Origin: Bacteroidota bacterium | GTDB taxonomy: Bacteria; Bacteroidota; Ignavibacteria; Ignavibacteriales; Melioribacteraceae | Assembly (NCBI GenBank): GCA_018829205.1 | Contig: JAHJUE010000006.1 | Coordinates: forward strand, 62,001-126,000 | DNA: 64,000 nucleotides | Reading direction: 5' to 3' | Part shown: in pieces, positions 35,881 to 44,408 of the stretch | Numbering within the stretch: position 1 is the first letter of the stretch | Layout of the letters: each line of letters starts with the position of its first letter | Notes under the pieces: model-generated | The model's database searches: none | Told to the model about the DNA's origin: nothing | The model's input: the letters and a program-made list of their open reading frames with translations, nothing else | Translations under genes and position numbers: made by a program

Positions 35881-37362
35881 TTATCTCTGTTTTGCTTTTA
35901 AAACATAATCAAGAAGTTCCTGCCCGAATTCTGACGCGGTTTGAAGCTTTTTATTTGCCAGTTCAACATTATTTAAATATTGAAGCCGCAGTACGTCCCC
36001 TGTTTCATAATATTCGGGTATAACGCCTGCAAAGAAAAATCCAAGCATTTCGAACGACGCGCATAAGAGCTGGGTATATGGATTATTTAAAGGCAAATCC
36101 AAATAAATACATTCAATCTTTCTGTGAACGAATTCTTTTATTCTGAACATTATATGCTGCTTAAAATCCAAACCGTAATCTGTAATACTTAAATATGCAG
36201 TGCTTGTTTCAGGAAGTACTTTAACCCTTACCGCAGTTTTATCAACTAACGCGCGGTCGATGTTTGTACGCGAAGTGGTTCTAATTGTTCTGTTTAATTT
36301 ATGCTTATTATAAATTTTTGAGATTATCGTTTTGTGGTGATAGGGCGGATAAACGTTCAGCGCCGGTTCTTCATTAATTTTTATATAAAATAAAATTGAA
36401 GCTGTTCTAATATTTTTTACATTTTCATTATTCTTGCTTCTTGAAAAATTGGAAATAATGTCTCCCATTAAAACGCCGATTTCATGAGTATTTAAAGAAA
36501 TATTGCTTTGTTGATTAATAATATTATCAGCAGGAACTTCACTGTATAATCCGTACATCCCCCTTGCGTTGGCATTATCAATCATAAACTCTTTCATCTT
36601 CTTAAACAATCCGTGTTTAATATATCGGGGATCAACAATTGCCTGGCATGATTGTCCAACCATTGAATCAACAGCCGATAATGACATCGCAAGATGCCCT
36701 ACGATCTCGCTTCTTTCATTAAGGATAACACAGGCGTCAAGTAAACCGCTTTCAATTTCTTCAATTCTTTTATCCGGGAAATAAATGCTCTCATGACTGA
36801 AATTATTTCCGTAAACTTTATAAACAAATTTTGCAAGTTCTCTGCTTTGATCCGGCACCATAAAATCAACTGTTACTTTTTCAGTCAAAGGCGCCAGCAC
36901 CATTTCTTCGGGTTTTAATTTTTCTTCGGGAAGTTTTAATTCCTCAGCTTCTTTATAAGGAAGGTTTTTTACAAGTTCAACACGTTTCCCCCCTTCTGCC
37001 GTATTCTTAAAATAAAGTTCATCGGCAATTTTTTTCATAAGAAATACGCCGAGGCCCGAATCACTTACATCATCAAATTTTGTATAATCGACCGGAGTTC
37101 CTTTATCTTCAACCGCGACAAGTATTTTTCCGGGGAGTCTTTCAATAATTACGTCATAAGTCCCGGATTTATTATTTGGGAATGAATATTCGATAACATT
37201 AACGCATGCTTCTTCAACAACTATTTCCAAACGTCCGGCGTCTCTTTCATCAAGACCGGCTTTAGTTGCGGCTTGTTTAACAAACTGAGTTACCGCAGGC
37301 AGGAATTCTACTTTTGCAATAACGCTAAGCTTGGCAATCTGGTAATTCTTTTTTTCGATCAT
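35881..37362 (-). CDS. Anti-sigma-type HATPase fused to a GNAT-like domain
   Basis: Cytoplasmic protein of 493 residues. The first about 140 residues are an RsbW-type ATPase (N box VVEEACVNVIEYSF near 47-60, VEDKGTPVD with G1, SGLGVFLMKK with G2), so it may act as an anti-sigma factor or serine kinase. The linker (about 140-165) is acidic. About 165-300 resembles an N-acyltransferase fold (KFVYKVYGNNF, ERSEIVGHLAMSL, HGLFKKMKEFMIDNANARG). The last about 190 residues are a less clear mixed fold. It is third in an operon after an RsbW-like protein and a STAS antagonist (8 bases after the STAS gene). Fusions of this kind occur, but the acyl substrate is unknown. Confidence 0.75.
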   Translation of the reverse strand: MIEKKNYQIAKLSVIAKVEFLPAVTQFVKQAATKAGLDERDAGRLEIVVEEACVNVIEYSFPNNKSGTYDVIIERLPGKILVAVEDKGTPVDYTKFDDVSDSGLGVFLMKKIADELYFKNTAEGGKRVELVKNLPYKEAEELKLPEEKLKPEEMVLAPLTEKVTVDFMVPDQSRELAKFVYKVYGNNFSHESIYFPDKRIEEIESGLLDACVILNERSEIVGHLAMSLSAVDSMVGQSCQAIVDPRYIKHGLFKKMKEFMIDNANARGMYGLYSEVPADNIINQQSNISLNTHEIGVLMGDIISNFSRSKNNENVKNIRTASILFYIKINEEPALNVYPPYHHKTIISKIYNKHKLNRTIRTTSRTNIDRALVDKTAVRVKVLPETSTAYLSITDYGLDFKQHIMFRIKEFVHRKIECIYLDLPLNNPYTQLLCASFEMLGFFFAGVIPEYYETGDVLRLQYLNNVELANKKLQTASEFGQELLDYVLKAKQR

Positions 37363-37370
37363 ATTGTTTT

Positions 37371-37697
37371 CTATGAAACAGCTTCGTTATAAGATTTGTA
37401 AATTTGAAAAACCTGAGTGAAACCTGCAATATCAAATACTTCCAAAATATTATCTTTCATATCACAAATACTAATAGTACCCTGATTGGATTTTATTTTT
37501 TTCGCGGCTTGAAGTAAAACTCTTAAGCCCATACTGCTTATATAATCAAGGTTTTTGAAATTTATTAAAATATTTTTTTCACCCGAATCTATAATTGAAG
37601 TGAGTTTTTCCTCAAAAGAAGAAGATGTGCTTGCGTCTAATCTTCCGCCTGCATTTAATACATAAAATTTTTCTGTTCTTTCTTCGCTGAATTGCAT
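37371..37697 (-). CDS. STAS-domain anti-anti-sigma factor
   Basis: Cytoplasmic SpoIIAA/RsbV-type protein, 108 residues, the full length of a single STAS domain. The expected phospho-site Ser is in YISSMGLRVLLQAAKK (residues about 54-69), with the usual STAS strand INFKNLDY before it. In partner switching the unphosphorylated form binds the anti-sigma ATPase, and a PP2C phosphatase reactivates it. It lies between two genes for RsbW-like ATPases (19 and 8 bases apart), so the three form one module. A PP2C phosphatase gene with receiver domain lies 5.5 kb away at 43188. Confidence 0.9.
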   Translation of the reverse strand: MQFSEERTEKFYVLNAGGRLDASTSSSFEEKLTSIIDSGEKNILINFKNLDYISSMGLRVLLQAAKKIKSNQGTISICDMKDNILEVFDIAGFTQVFQIYKSYNEAVS

Positions 37698-37716
37698 AAC
37701 ATCCTCAATTTATTCT

Positions 37717-38118
37717 TTATAATTTTTTTTTTAGTTTTATGATGTTTTTACCTAACTGCCTTTGGTAATGTATTTCATCCATTTTATTCTTTACGAAATA
37801 AATGCCTAATCCGCCCACTTCCATTTCTTCCAATGCAGCTCCAATTTTAGGATCATTTTCATTTAACGGATTAAACTCGGCTCCATCATCCTCTAATTTT
37901 ATTTCTACACCATTCTCTATTTTTTCTACCGAGATATTAATATCATGCTCTTTATTATCATCAAATCCGTATGAGATAATATTAGTAACAAGTTCGTCCA
38001 AGGATAAATTTAAATCAAATAAAATATTATCCGGGAGATCATTTTCAGCGCAGAATATTTTTAGCATATCAGCTAATTTATTAAGCTGCGATATTTTATT
38101 TTTTAAAATGAATTCCAA
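37717..38118 (-). CDS. RsbW-like anti-sigma ATPase/serine kinase
   Basis: Cytoplasmic protein of 133 residues, a single HATPase_c_2 domain. The N box is LSLDELVTNIISYGFDD (about 42-58), the G1 box LEDDGAEFNP, and the G2 region VGGLGIYFVKNKMDEI. It fits RsbW/SpoIIAB-type proteins that sequester sigma factors or partner proteins and phosphorylate STAS antagonists. It is first in the operon with the STAS protein and the HATPase-acyltransferase fusion. No sigma factor gene is in the window, so the target is not identified; it need not be a sigma factor. Confidence 0.9.
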   Translation of the reverse strand: MEFILKNKISQLNKLADMLKIFCAENDLPDNILFDLNLSLDELVTNIISYGFDDNKEHDINISVEKIENGVEIKLEDDGAEFNPLNENDPKIGAALEEMEVGGLGIYFVKNKMDEIHYQRQLGKNIIKLKKKL

Positions 38119-38304
38119 GTTTTTCTGCGCTGATAATATTCAATAAATGAATTTTGCAAGAACTATAATATCAGTGTGAAAATAGCAAATTTTCTCATAA
38201 GCAAAAAGTTTATTTTCATATTTGTATGTATGATTCAGAATAACTCCTCTGTTTGCAATATTTTTAACTTTTGTTATCTTTATTTACTTCATAAACGGAT
38301 TATT

Positions 38305-38640
38305 ATGATTAGTAACCTTTTCGAAGACATACCTGAAAAATTAACGGAAGAGCTTTTTACAGATATTATTCAAGGAAATGATTTTAAGGTTGAACGAATT
38401 GTTTCAGAAGGTCATTGCTCACCACAAAATTTCTGGTATGATCAAGAGCTGGATGAATTAGTATTTTTATTAAAAGGTTGCGCAGTAATATCTTTTGAAG
38501 ATTTAACCTCAATTAAACTGTTCCCCGGTGATTTCATAAATATTCCGGCTCATAAAAAACATAAAGTTGTTTACACAGACAATAAACAAAAAACAATCTG
38601 GCTTGCCATTCATTACAAATATGGAAAATACCTTGATTGA
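38305..38640 (+). CDS. Cupin-domain protein
   Basis: Small cytoplasmic cupin of 111 residues. The ATG at 38305 gives the domain its normal length; an in-frame opening at 38176 would add an unlikely hydrophobic leader. The cupin motifs are SPQNFWYDQELDELVFLLKG and PGDFINIPAHKKHKV. In the first motif the usual metal His pair is replaced (one His only in the second), so metal binding is doubtful. The gene overlaps the start of the next gene by 20 bases. Function is unknown. Confidence 0.75.
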   Translation: MISNLFEDIPEKLTEELFTDIIQGNDFKVERIVSEGHCSPQNFWYDQELDELVFLLKGCAVISFEDLTSIKLFPGDFINIPAHKKHKVVYTDNKQKTIWLAIHYKYGKYLD

Positions 38641-39772
38641 AAATACATTAGTATCAGCTGATAATCATTGGGCCTTGCTTGCAATCTTAATTACTGTTGG
38701 AGTATTCGGTCTTTGGGCCGAAAAAACAAAATGGGGCTCAAAAATGTCCGCTTTTGTAATAACCGTAATTGGAACATTTATTTTATCAAATCTTTCAATA
38801 ATCCCTTCCTCAGCTCCAAGTTACGATTTAGTATGGTCATATCTTGTTCCTCTAGCTATTCCTTTATTGCTTTTTAACGCCAACTTAAAAAAAATAATAA
38901 AAGAGGCCGGACCAACGCTTCTAGCATTTTTATTCGGATCAATAGGTACCGTAGTAGGAACCATTATTGCATTCAGCATAATACCTTTGGGTGATGAAGG
39001 ATGGAAGCTAGCAGGAATTTTTTGCTCTACATATATCGGCGGCTCAATGAATTACGTGGCCGCAGCAGAAGCTCTGCAGCTGCAGTCTACAGAACTTCTT
39101 GTAGCTGGAGTAGCTGCGGACAATTTGATAATGACACTTTATTTTCTAGTACTGTTCGCACTTCCTTCAGTAAAATTTTTAAAAAGAAATTTCAAAACCG
39201 ATCACGCCGAAAATATTGAAGAATTTGATCCCGATGAAATTACGGACGAAAAGAATTTTAACATGCTTGATATCGGCAAAGCATTATCAATATCGTTTAT
39301 TATATGCGCCGTTGGATTTGCCGCAGCTGATTTAACCGGTATTGACGGCAGCGGAATTTTAATTATTACCGCTATCATAGTTATGCTGGCTACGTTTGCT
39401 CATAATTTTTTTGGGGAAATTTCAGGGGCCGATAAAATCGGAATTTTATTAATGCAGATATTTTTCGCGGCAATAGGAGCAAGCGCAAATATCGCAGTAG
39501 TATTAAAAGTAGGACCAATACTATTTGTATTTGCGGCATTAATACTATCCGTTCATTTAATTTTTATATTGATCGGCGGCAAAATATTTAAATTAGATTT
39601 AGCAGAAATAGTTATTGCATCCAACGCAAATATGGGCGGTCCAACAACTGCAGCGGCTATGGCAGTTGCGAGAAGATGGAAAAATTTAGTTATACCGGCA
39701 ATATTATGCGGAACGCTTGGATATGCGGTTGCCACATTTATTGGAGTAGCCGTTGGATATTGGCTGAAATAA
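38621..39772 (+). CDS. DUF819 family membrane protein
   Basis: Inner-membrane protein of 383 residues with about ten to eleven helices. I use ATG 38621 (MENTLIENT); the frame opens at 38567 but the earlier part is only the antisense of nothing and overlaps the cupin. The family hallmark is YIGGSMNYVAAAEALQL (about 140-156) together with the ANMGGPTTAAAMAVARRW motif near 345. DUF819 proteins (YjcL type) are predicted transporters of unknown substrate, in some bacteria linked to amino acid or peptidoglycan metabolism. The gene overlaps the cupin by 20 bases. Confidence 0.88.
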   Translation: MENTLIENTLVSADNHWALLAILITVGVFGLWAEKTKWGSKMSAFVITVIGTFILSNLSIIPSSAPSYDLVWSYLVPLAIPLLLFNANLKKIIKEAGPTLLAFLFGSIGTVVGTIIAFSIIPLGDEGWKLAGIFCSTYIGGSMNYVAAAEALQLQSTELLVAGVAADNLIMTLYFLVLFALPSVKFLKRNFKTDHAENIEEFDPDEITDEKNFNMLDIGKALSISFIICAVGFAAADLTGIDGSGILIITAIIVMLATFAHNFFGEISGADKIGILLMQIFFAAIGASANIAVVLKVGPILFVFAALILSVHLIFILIGGKIFKLDLAEIVIASNANMGGPTTAAAMAVARRWKNLVIPAILCGTLGYAVATFIGVAVGYWLK

Positions 39773-39800
39773 AATATTTAATAAATAATGCAAATATTAT

Positions 39801-39986
39801 ATGGAATTGAAAAGATCTTCGGATAGGTATCTTGGGGGCGTATGCGGCGGAATTGCAGAATGGTTTCATTTAAACCCTACTCTTGTCAGAGTTATTTTTG
39901 TATTTGTTACACTGCTTACTTTTTTACTCCCCGGACTTATACTTTATATTATTCTTTGGTTAACAATGATAAAACCGGACGAATAA
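39801..39986 (+). CDS. PspC-domain small membrane protein
   Basis: 61-residue protein that is a bare PspC domain: KRSSDRYLGGVCGGIAEWF (residues 4-22), LNPTLVRVIFV, then one membrane helix (about 35-57). Such small proteins sit in the inner membrane and take part in envelope stress responses (phage-shock proteins); no PspA gene is nearby. The stop at 39984-39986 directly abuts the end of the convergent nuclease gene, with no base between them. Confidence 0.88.
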   Translation: MELKRSSDRYLGGVCGGIAEWFHLNPTLVRVIFVFVTLLTFLLPGLILYIILWLTMIKPDE

Positions 39987-40343
39987 TTAGTAATCTTTTT
40001 CTTCTGCAAGTCCTTCCGCTATCAAAAGTTTGTTAACATTAGTATATTCTTTTCCAATATTGTTTATCCATATAATACCAAGGTACCTGCCGTATTTGCC
40101 TTTTTCATCTTTTATTGTTTCAAGCAAAATTTCCTTATTTAATATTAATGCCCTCATATAGTCTCTTGAAAGCAAACCCCTGCTTTTTTCTTCACCCCTT
40201 ACTTCCGGCGCATTAATTCCGAATAACCTTATTTTTTCATTATGAATAAAAGTCTTAAGACCGAGGTCTATATCAACTGTAATTGTATCCCCGTCATAAA
40301 TATCTTTAACAAAAGCTTTGTACAGGTATAGTTTTTTTTCCAT
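39987..40343 (-). CDS. Staphylococcal-nuclease-like (thermonuclease) protein
   Basis: SNase-fold protein of 118 residues from the ATG at 40343 (a GTG at 40352 is the alternative). It has the calcium/catalytic signature YDGDTITVDIDLG, then IRLFGINAPEVRGEE (Arg and Glu of the active site, with Asn in the place of the usual calcium Asp), and YGRYLGIIW with the second Arg. No signal peptide is visible, although most relatives are exported. It may act on DNA or RNA, but the Asp-to-Asn change makes activity uncertain. The gene abuts the convergent PspC gene. Confidence 0.85.
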   Translation of the reverse strand: MEKKLYLYKAFVKDIYDGDTITVDIDLGLKTFIHNEKIRLFGINAPEVRGEEKSRGLLSRDYMRALILNKEILLETIKDEKGKYGRYLGIIWINNIGKEYTNVNKLLIAEGLAEEKDY

Positions 40344-40431
40344 TTTGCACACTCATTTTTTTGTTTATTTTATCCCATATTATAAAAGGTTATATAAATA
40401 ATAGATTTCACAAAAACTTTATGTCATTGGA

Positions 40432-40974
40432 ATGAAAAAAATATTTTTAACGGCGGTTATTTTCCAATTTTTTACAGTAATTAATTTTGGCCAGATTAAA
40501 TCAACAGGTATTGGATTAAACATAGGTCTTGGTCAAATAAAAGGAAATTCTCCTTCATTAACAAGTTTATCGGGGAGTGTTCAGTTTGACATAAATACAA
40601 CTTTTTGGGAAGATCTGATTATAAGATTGGGATATCATTACTCAAAAAAAGTCGAATACTTTCTTCCCGAAAACAGCAGCGGTAAGTATTATCCGTTTGT
40701 AAAATTTTTCTCGCTTCAGACTTTAATTAAGCAAGAATGGGGAGAAAATTTTTTTCTTGAAGAAGGTATAGGTGTTGTTTATTTAAACGACAGAACATTC
40801 AGCGATACAAACGATTGGAGCATAGGAACAATTTTCAGCGGATTGTTTGGAATTGACTTTAGAACCGGTGAAAGCGGGTTTACTATTGGAGCCGGTGCCG
40901 AATATGCAGTTGCTTTCAGAAATAGAAACGCAAGTTCTGTGGCATTAAAAATTCAGTCTTTTTACTATTTTTAA
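40432..40974 (+). CDS. Small outer-membrane beta-barrel protein
   Basis: Exported protein of 180 residues with a signal peptide (hydrophobic 4-19, ending NFGQ). The rest consists of about eight amphipathic strands with turns such as NSSGKYY and DRTFSDTNDW, and it ends QSFYYF with the terminal Phe typical of OmpA/OmpW-like small barrels. The glycine-rich GIDFRTGESGFTIGAGAEY is typical of OMP_b-brl domains. No function can be assigned. It is a single gene, convergent with the aromatic-pathway fusion gene and separated from it by a strong terminator. Confidence 0.8.
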   Translation: MKKIFLTAVIFQFFTVINFGQIKSTGIGLNIGLGQIKGNSPSLTSLSGSVQFDINTTFWEDLIIRLGYHYSKKVEYFLPENSSGKYYPFVKFFSLQTLIKQEWGENFFLEEGIGVVYLNDRTFSDTNDWSIGTIFSGLFGIDFRTGESGFTIGAGAEYAVAFRNRNASSVALKIQSFYYF

Positions 40975-40994
40975 TTTCTTTGTTTGAAATTTCT

Positions 40995-41030
40995 CCGGTA
41001 TTTGAAATTAATTGTAGTTTCAAATACCGG
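40995..41030. terminator. Bidirectional terminator
   Basis: CCGGTATTTGAAA (40995-41007) pairs perfectly with TTTCAAATACCGG (41018-41030) around ten bases. It lies 20 bases after the barrel gene and 8 bases after the end of the convergent fusion gene, so it probably serves both. Confidence 0.8.
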
Positions 41031-41038
41031 AAAATTTG

Positions 41039-43081
41039 TTAACTAATATTTTTCAAATCTTTCATTAAAGTTTCAAACTGATTATAATACAAAGCCTGAG
41101 GCCCGTCGCTTAATGCTTTTTCAGGTTCAGGATGAAACTCAACCATAATACCATGAGCACCTACAACCTTTGCCGCTTTAGCTAATGGTATTACCATATC
41201 TCTTACACCCACGGCATGAGAAGGATCAACAATAATCGGCAGATGAGTCAATTCTTTTAAAACCGGTATTGCGCTTAAATCGAGGGTGTTTCGAGTTGCG
41301 GTTTCAAAAGTTCTTATACCTCTTTCGCACAATATTACCTGCCTGTTTCCCTGCGCTAAAATATATTCGGCAGCGTTCAGCAATTCGTCAATTGAAGCCA
41401 TTAGCCCGCGCTTCAGCATTACCGGTCTGTGTGATCTTCCAACTTCAGTAAGTAGCGAAAAGTTCTGCATATTTCTTGCGCCGACCTGAAGTATATCGGA
41501 TTTTTTTGCTACTTCACTTACTTGTTCGGGAGATAATACTTCCGTAATTATGGGCAAATCATAACTGCTGCCGGCTTCCTGTAATAAGGCAAGCCCTTCA
41601 AAACCCATTCCCTGAAAACTATACGGTGATGTTCTCGGTTTAAAACATCCGCCGCGTAGAATATGCACACCATTTTCTTTTGCTTCGTGAGCGCAGCTGA
41701 AAATCTGTTCTCTTGATTCAACGGAACAAGGTCCTGCCATTACAATAAATCCTTCACCGCCAATTGAAACATCTTTAATTTTTATAATTGTATCTTCATT
41801 TTTGTACTCACGGCTTGCGAGTTTATAACTTTTATTAGATTTCTTTTTAACCGTCGGTTTTAATTCAATCTTAATTTCTCCGCCGTCCGCAATTTCGATA
41901 TTCTCCTCAGAATACTGTACCGAATCAATTTTAGTTTTTAATAATTCTTGCGACGGATAACATCCCAATATTTTCATAAAGCGGGTGTGCGTTCCAAATT
42001 CATCCAGCAGCGCTTTTACATTTTCATCCTGCAAATTTCCTTCGAAATCAAGGTAAAACATTTCTTCCCATGGATTGCCTAAAATTGGCCTGGATTCAAG
42101 TTTGGTCATGTTAATTCCGAATCTTTGAAATACCATAAGCGCTTCAACAAGTGAGCCCGGAGTGTGTGAAGTGGCCATTACCAAAGAAGTTTTTGTAGGA
42201 ATTCTTAAATCAACATCAATAGGCTTTCTTGAAGCTACAAGAAACCTTGTAAAATTACCCGATTGATTTGCGATATCATTTCTTAATATTTTTACAGCAA
42301 ATAAATTAGCCGCTTCTTCGCTCGCAATAGCGGCAAATTCAGGATTATTTTCTTCTTTAATTTTCTGTACGGACATTGCTGTATCGGGAAAAAATTCGAC
42401 GCTGCAGTTAGGCATTTGAGATATAAATTTACTGCACTGTGCCGCAGCCTGATAATGCGCATAGATTTTTTTTATTTTGCTTAACGGCACATCAGCTGTT
42501 GAAGCCAAGCAATGCCTTACCTGAAGTTTTTCCTCGCCAATAATTGACAATGTAGTATGAAGCAATAAATCATAAACTTCATTAATTCCGCCGGAAGTTG
42601 TATTCTCAATAGGCAGCATCGCATATTCAGCTTCTCCCTTTTCAACGCTTTTTACTACTTCCTCAAAAGTTTTATTGCTTATGAATTCAAGCTGTTCGTC
42701 GTATTGAGCAAAAAATTTATTAGCCGCCAAATAACTGTATGAACCTTCAATACCTTGTATTGAAATTTTTACAGCTTCTTTATTAACTTTTTCATCAAGT
42801 AATTTATGGACATATTTTTGCTGTATTCTTACGGAGTCGTCAATAATTTCATAAAATACTCTTGTTATAAAATGCGCGTCCAATCCATTTTCTTTGCCAA
42901 ACGCAATTAACCGGTTCAACAAATCCTGTTCACGCTTTTGATCACGTATTGGTTTTTCGCTGATTTCCTTCGCGCGAATAACTTCCTTGCTTAATTGTCT
43001 TCTTTTAGCAAGAAGTTTAATAATATCCGAATCAACTTCATTGATATAATTTCTTAACTCGGATAATTCTTTTCCTTCCAT
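41039..43081 (-). CDS. Trifunctional chorismate mutase / prephenate dehydratase / DAHP synthase
   Basis: Cytoplasmic enzyme of 680 residues that joins entry and exit of phenylalanine synthesis in one chain. About 1-95 is an AroQ chorismate mutase ([18 protein letters not shown], then [16 protein letters not shown]). About 108-290 is prephenate dehydratase ([28 protein letters not shown], the NFTRFLV motif). About 300-375 is an ACT regulatory domain with KLESRP, the Phe-binding motif. After a Lys-rich linker (about 385-425), 430-680 is a class I-beta DAHP synthase ([32 protein letters not shown]). The gene is alone, with its own terminator. The ACT domain between the parts suggests joint feedback by Phe, which is inference. 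Confidence 0.93.
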   Translation of the reverse strand: MEGKELSELRNYINEVDSDIIKLLAKRRQLSKEVIRAKEISEKPIRDQKREQDLLNRLIAFGKENGLDAHFITRVFYEIIDDSVRIQQKYVHKLLDEKVNKEAVKISIQGIEGSYSYLAANKFFAQYDEQLEFISNKTFEEVVKSVEKGEAEYAMLPIENTTSGGINEVYDLLLHTTLSIIGEEKLQVRHCLASTADVPLSKIKKIYAHYQAAAQCSKFISQMPNCSVEFFPDTAMSVQKIKEENNPEFAAIASEEAANLFAVKILRNDIANQSGNFTRFLVASRKPIDVDLRIPTKTSLVMATSHTPGSLVEALMVFQRFGINMTKLESRPILGNPWEEMFYLDFEGNLQDENVKALLDEFGTHTRFMKILGCYPSQELLKTKIDSVQYSEENIEIADGGEIKIELKPTVKKKSNKSYKLASREYKNEDTIIKIKDVSIGGEGFIVMAGPCSVESREQIFSCAHEAKENGVHILRGGCFKPRTSPYSFQGMGFEGLALLQEAGSSYDLPIITEVLSPEQVSEVAKKSDILQVGARNMQNFSLLTEVGRSHRPVMLKRGLMASIDELLNAAEYILAQGNRQVILCERGIRTFETATRNTLDLSAIPVLKELTHLPIIVDPSHAVGVRDMVIPLAKAAKVVGAHGIMVEFHPEPEKALSDGPQALYYNQFETLMKDLKNIS

Positions 43082-43187
43082 TGTGCATCCGTATTCTTTA
43101 ATAAAATTGAATGGTAAAGGTACAAAAAAACCAATAACAAAAAAAAGATGTTTCGCGGGAATAATAGATTAATGGATAATTATTCTA

Positions 43188-44399
43188 TTAATTGAATGTT
43201 AATTCAAGAATTGAAAAATCATCGTCAAAAGGATCATCGTTTCCTTTTATTTGTTTCATCTTTTCGTAAATGATTTCAACGGTATTCTGATTATCGGGAA
43301 GGCTTGATACAATTTCAACAAATTCAGCTGCCGTCATCATTTCGCCGTTGGATTTTTTTACTTCAAATACTCCGTCACTATAAATAAATAATTTATTGTA
43401 CCTATCTATTTTTACAGAACCGCTTTTAAATTCAAAATCCGGCAAGTATCCTATTGCCAAATTTTTATTTCTAAGTTCTAATGTTTCACGGCTTTTTTCA
43501 TTTTCTCCGTTTAATAAAATTGCAGGCGGATGTCCTCCGCTTGAATATTTTAATTCGCGTGTTTGTTTATTGTAAACACCGTACCAGATTGTGAAAAATT
43601 TATTATTTTGTTCTTCCATCGGGAAAGCGTTATTAATACTGAATAGAACCGAAGAGGGATCAAGAAAATCGGCATTGGGCAATGTGTTCGATCTTAATAT
43701 ATTAATAGCTGAGCTTGACAAAAGTGCTGCTCCAACTCCATGTCCGCAAACATCAAGTAAATACATTGCGAAATTATTTTCATCGACCCAATGATATCCG
43801 AATGCGTCTCCTCCCAATGAAGTAGAAGGTATAAATTTCCATTCTGTTTCGATTATACCAGATAATGTATTAGGTAAAAGAGAACGCACGTAGGCTGAAG
43901 CTTCGGCTATTTCTTCCGCTAACAACTTCTGACTTTCAAGCATTGCTTCATAGGCTTCGTTTCTTTGAAGTAAATTTATATATGCTTTTGAATGGTATTT
44001 AATTCTTGCTATCAATTCTACTTTATCGGGAAGTTTGACAAGATAGTCATTTGCGCCGAGAGCAAATGCTTCGGCTTTAATTTTAGGATCTTCTTTCGCC
44101 GAAAGAACTATTAATGGAATATTGGAAGTGCTTTTATTTGCCCTGTAATATTTTACCAAATGAAGACCGTCAATATCAGGCATTACGAGATCCTGAAGAA
44201 TTACAGTAGGATTTAGTTTATTTGCCGTTTCAATTGCTTTGGTAGGATCCTGGCAAAAATTGAATTCAATGTCTTTTTCATCGGCAAGCATTCTTTTAAC
44301 TGCTTCGCCAATTATTGCCTGATCATCAACCAGCATAACAGTTATTTTATGTTCCGTTAGGTCGGTAGAAATATTACCTTTAAGATTTTTTACGTCCAT
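43188..44399 (-). CDS. Receiver-PP2C (SpoIIE/RsbU-type) phosphatase, chemosensory output
   Basis: Cytoplasmic protein of 403 residues. The receiver (about 18-140) has VDDQ, the phospho-acceptor Asp70 in ILQDLVMPD, and Ser/Lys in VLSAKED and YLVKLPD. A coiled linker (about 140-175) leads to a SpoIIE-type PP2C domain with TSLGGDAFGYHW, LLDVCGHGVGAALLS, YSSGGHPPAIL and DDDFSILEL. It is the last gene of the chemosensory operon, nine bases after cheB, in the position that WspR (a GGDEF protein) holds in Pseudomonas. It should be switched by phosphotransfer from the CheA and dephosphorylate a STAS protein. The STAS gene at 37371 is a candidate target. Confidence 0.92.
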   Translation of the reverse strand: MDVKNLKGNISTDLTEHKITVMLVDDQAIIGEAVKRMLADEKDIEFNFCQDPTKAIETANKLNPTVILQDLVMPDIDGLHLVKYYRANKSTSNIPLIVLSAKEDPKIKAEAFALGANDYLVKLPDKVELIARIKYHSKAYINLLQRNEAYEAMLESQKLLAEEIAEASAYVRSLLPNTLSGIIETEWKFIPSTSLGGDAFGYHWVDENNFAMYLLDVCGHGVGAALLSSSAINILRSNTLPNADFLDPSSVLFSINNAFPMEEQNNKFFTIWYGVYNKQTRELKYSSGGHPPAILLNGENEKSRETLELRNKNLAIGYLPDFEFKSGSVKIDRYNKLFIYSDGVFEVKKSNGEMMTAAEFVEIVSSLPDNQNTVEIIYEKMKQIKGNDDPFDDDFSILELTFN

Positions 44400-44408
44400 A
44401 TAAATCCA

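Noticed and set aside
37802-38146. 114-codon plus-strand frame
   Set aside because: It is the antisense of the RsbW-like gene, whose ATPase motifs are clear. Its Ser/Ile/Phe-rich content reflects the complement of an AT-rich gene.
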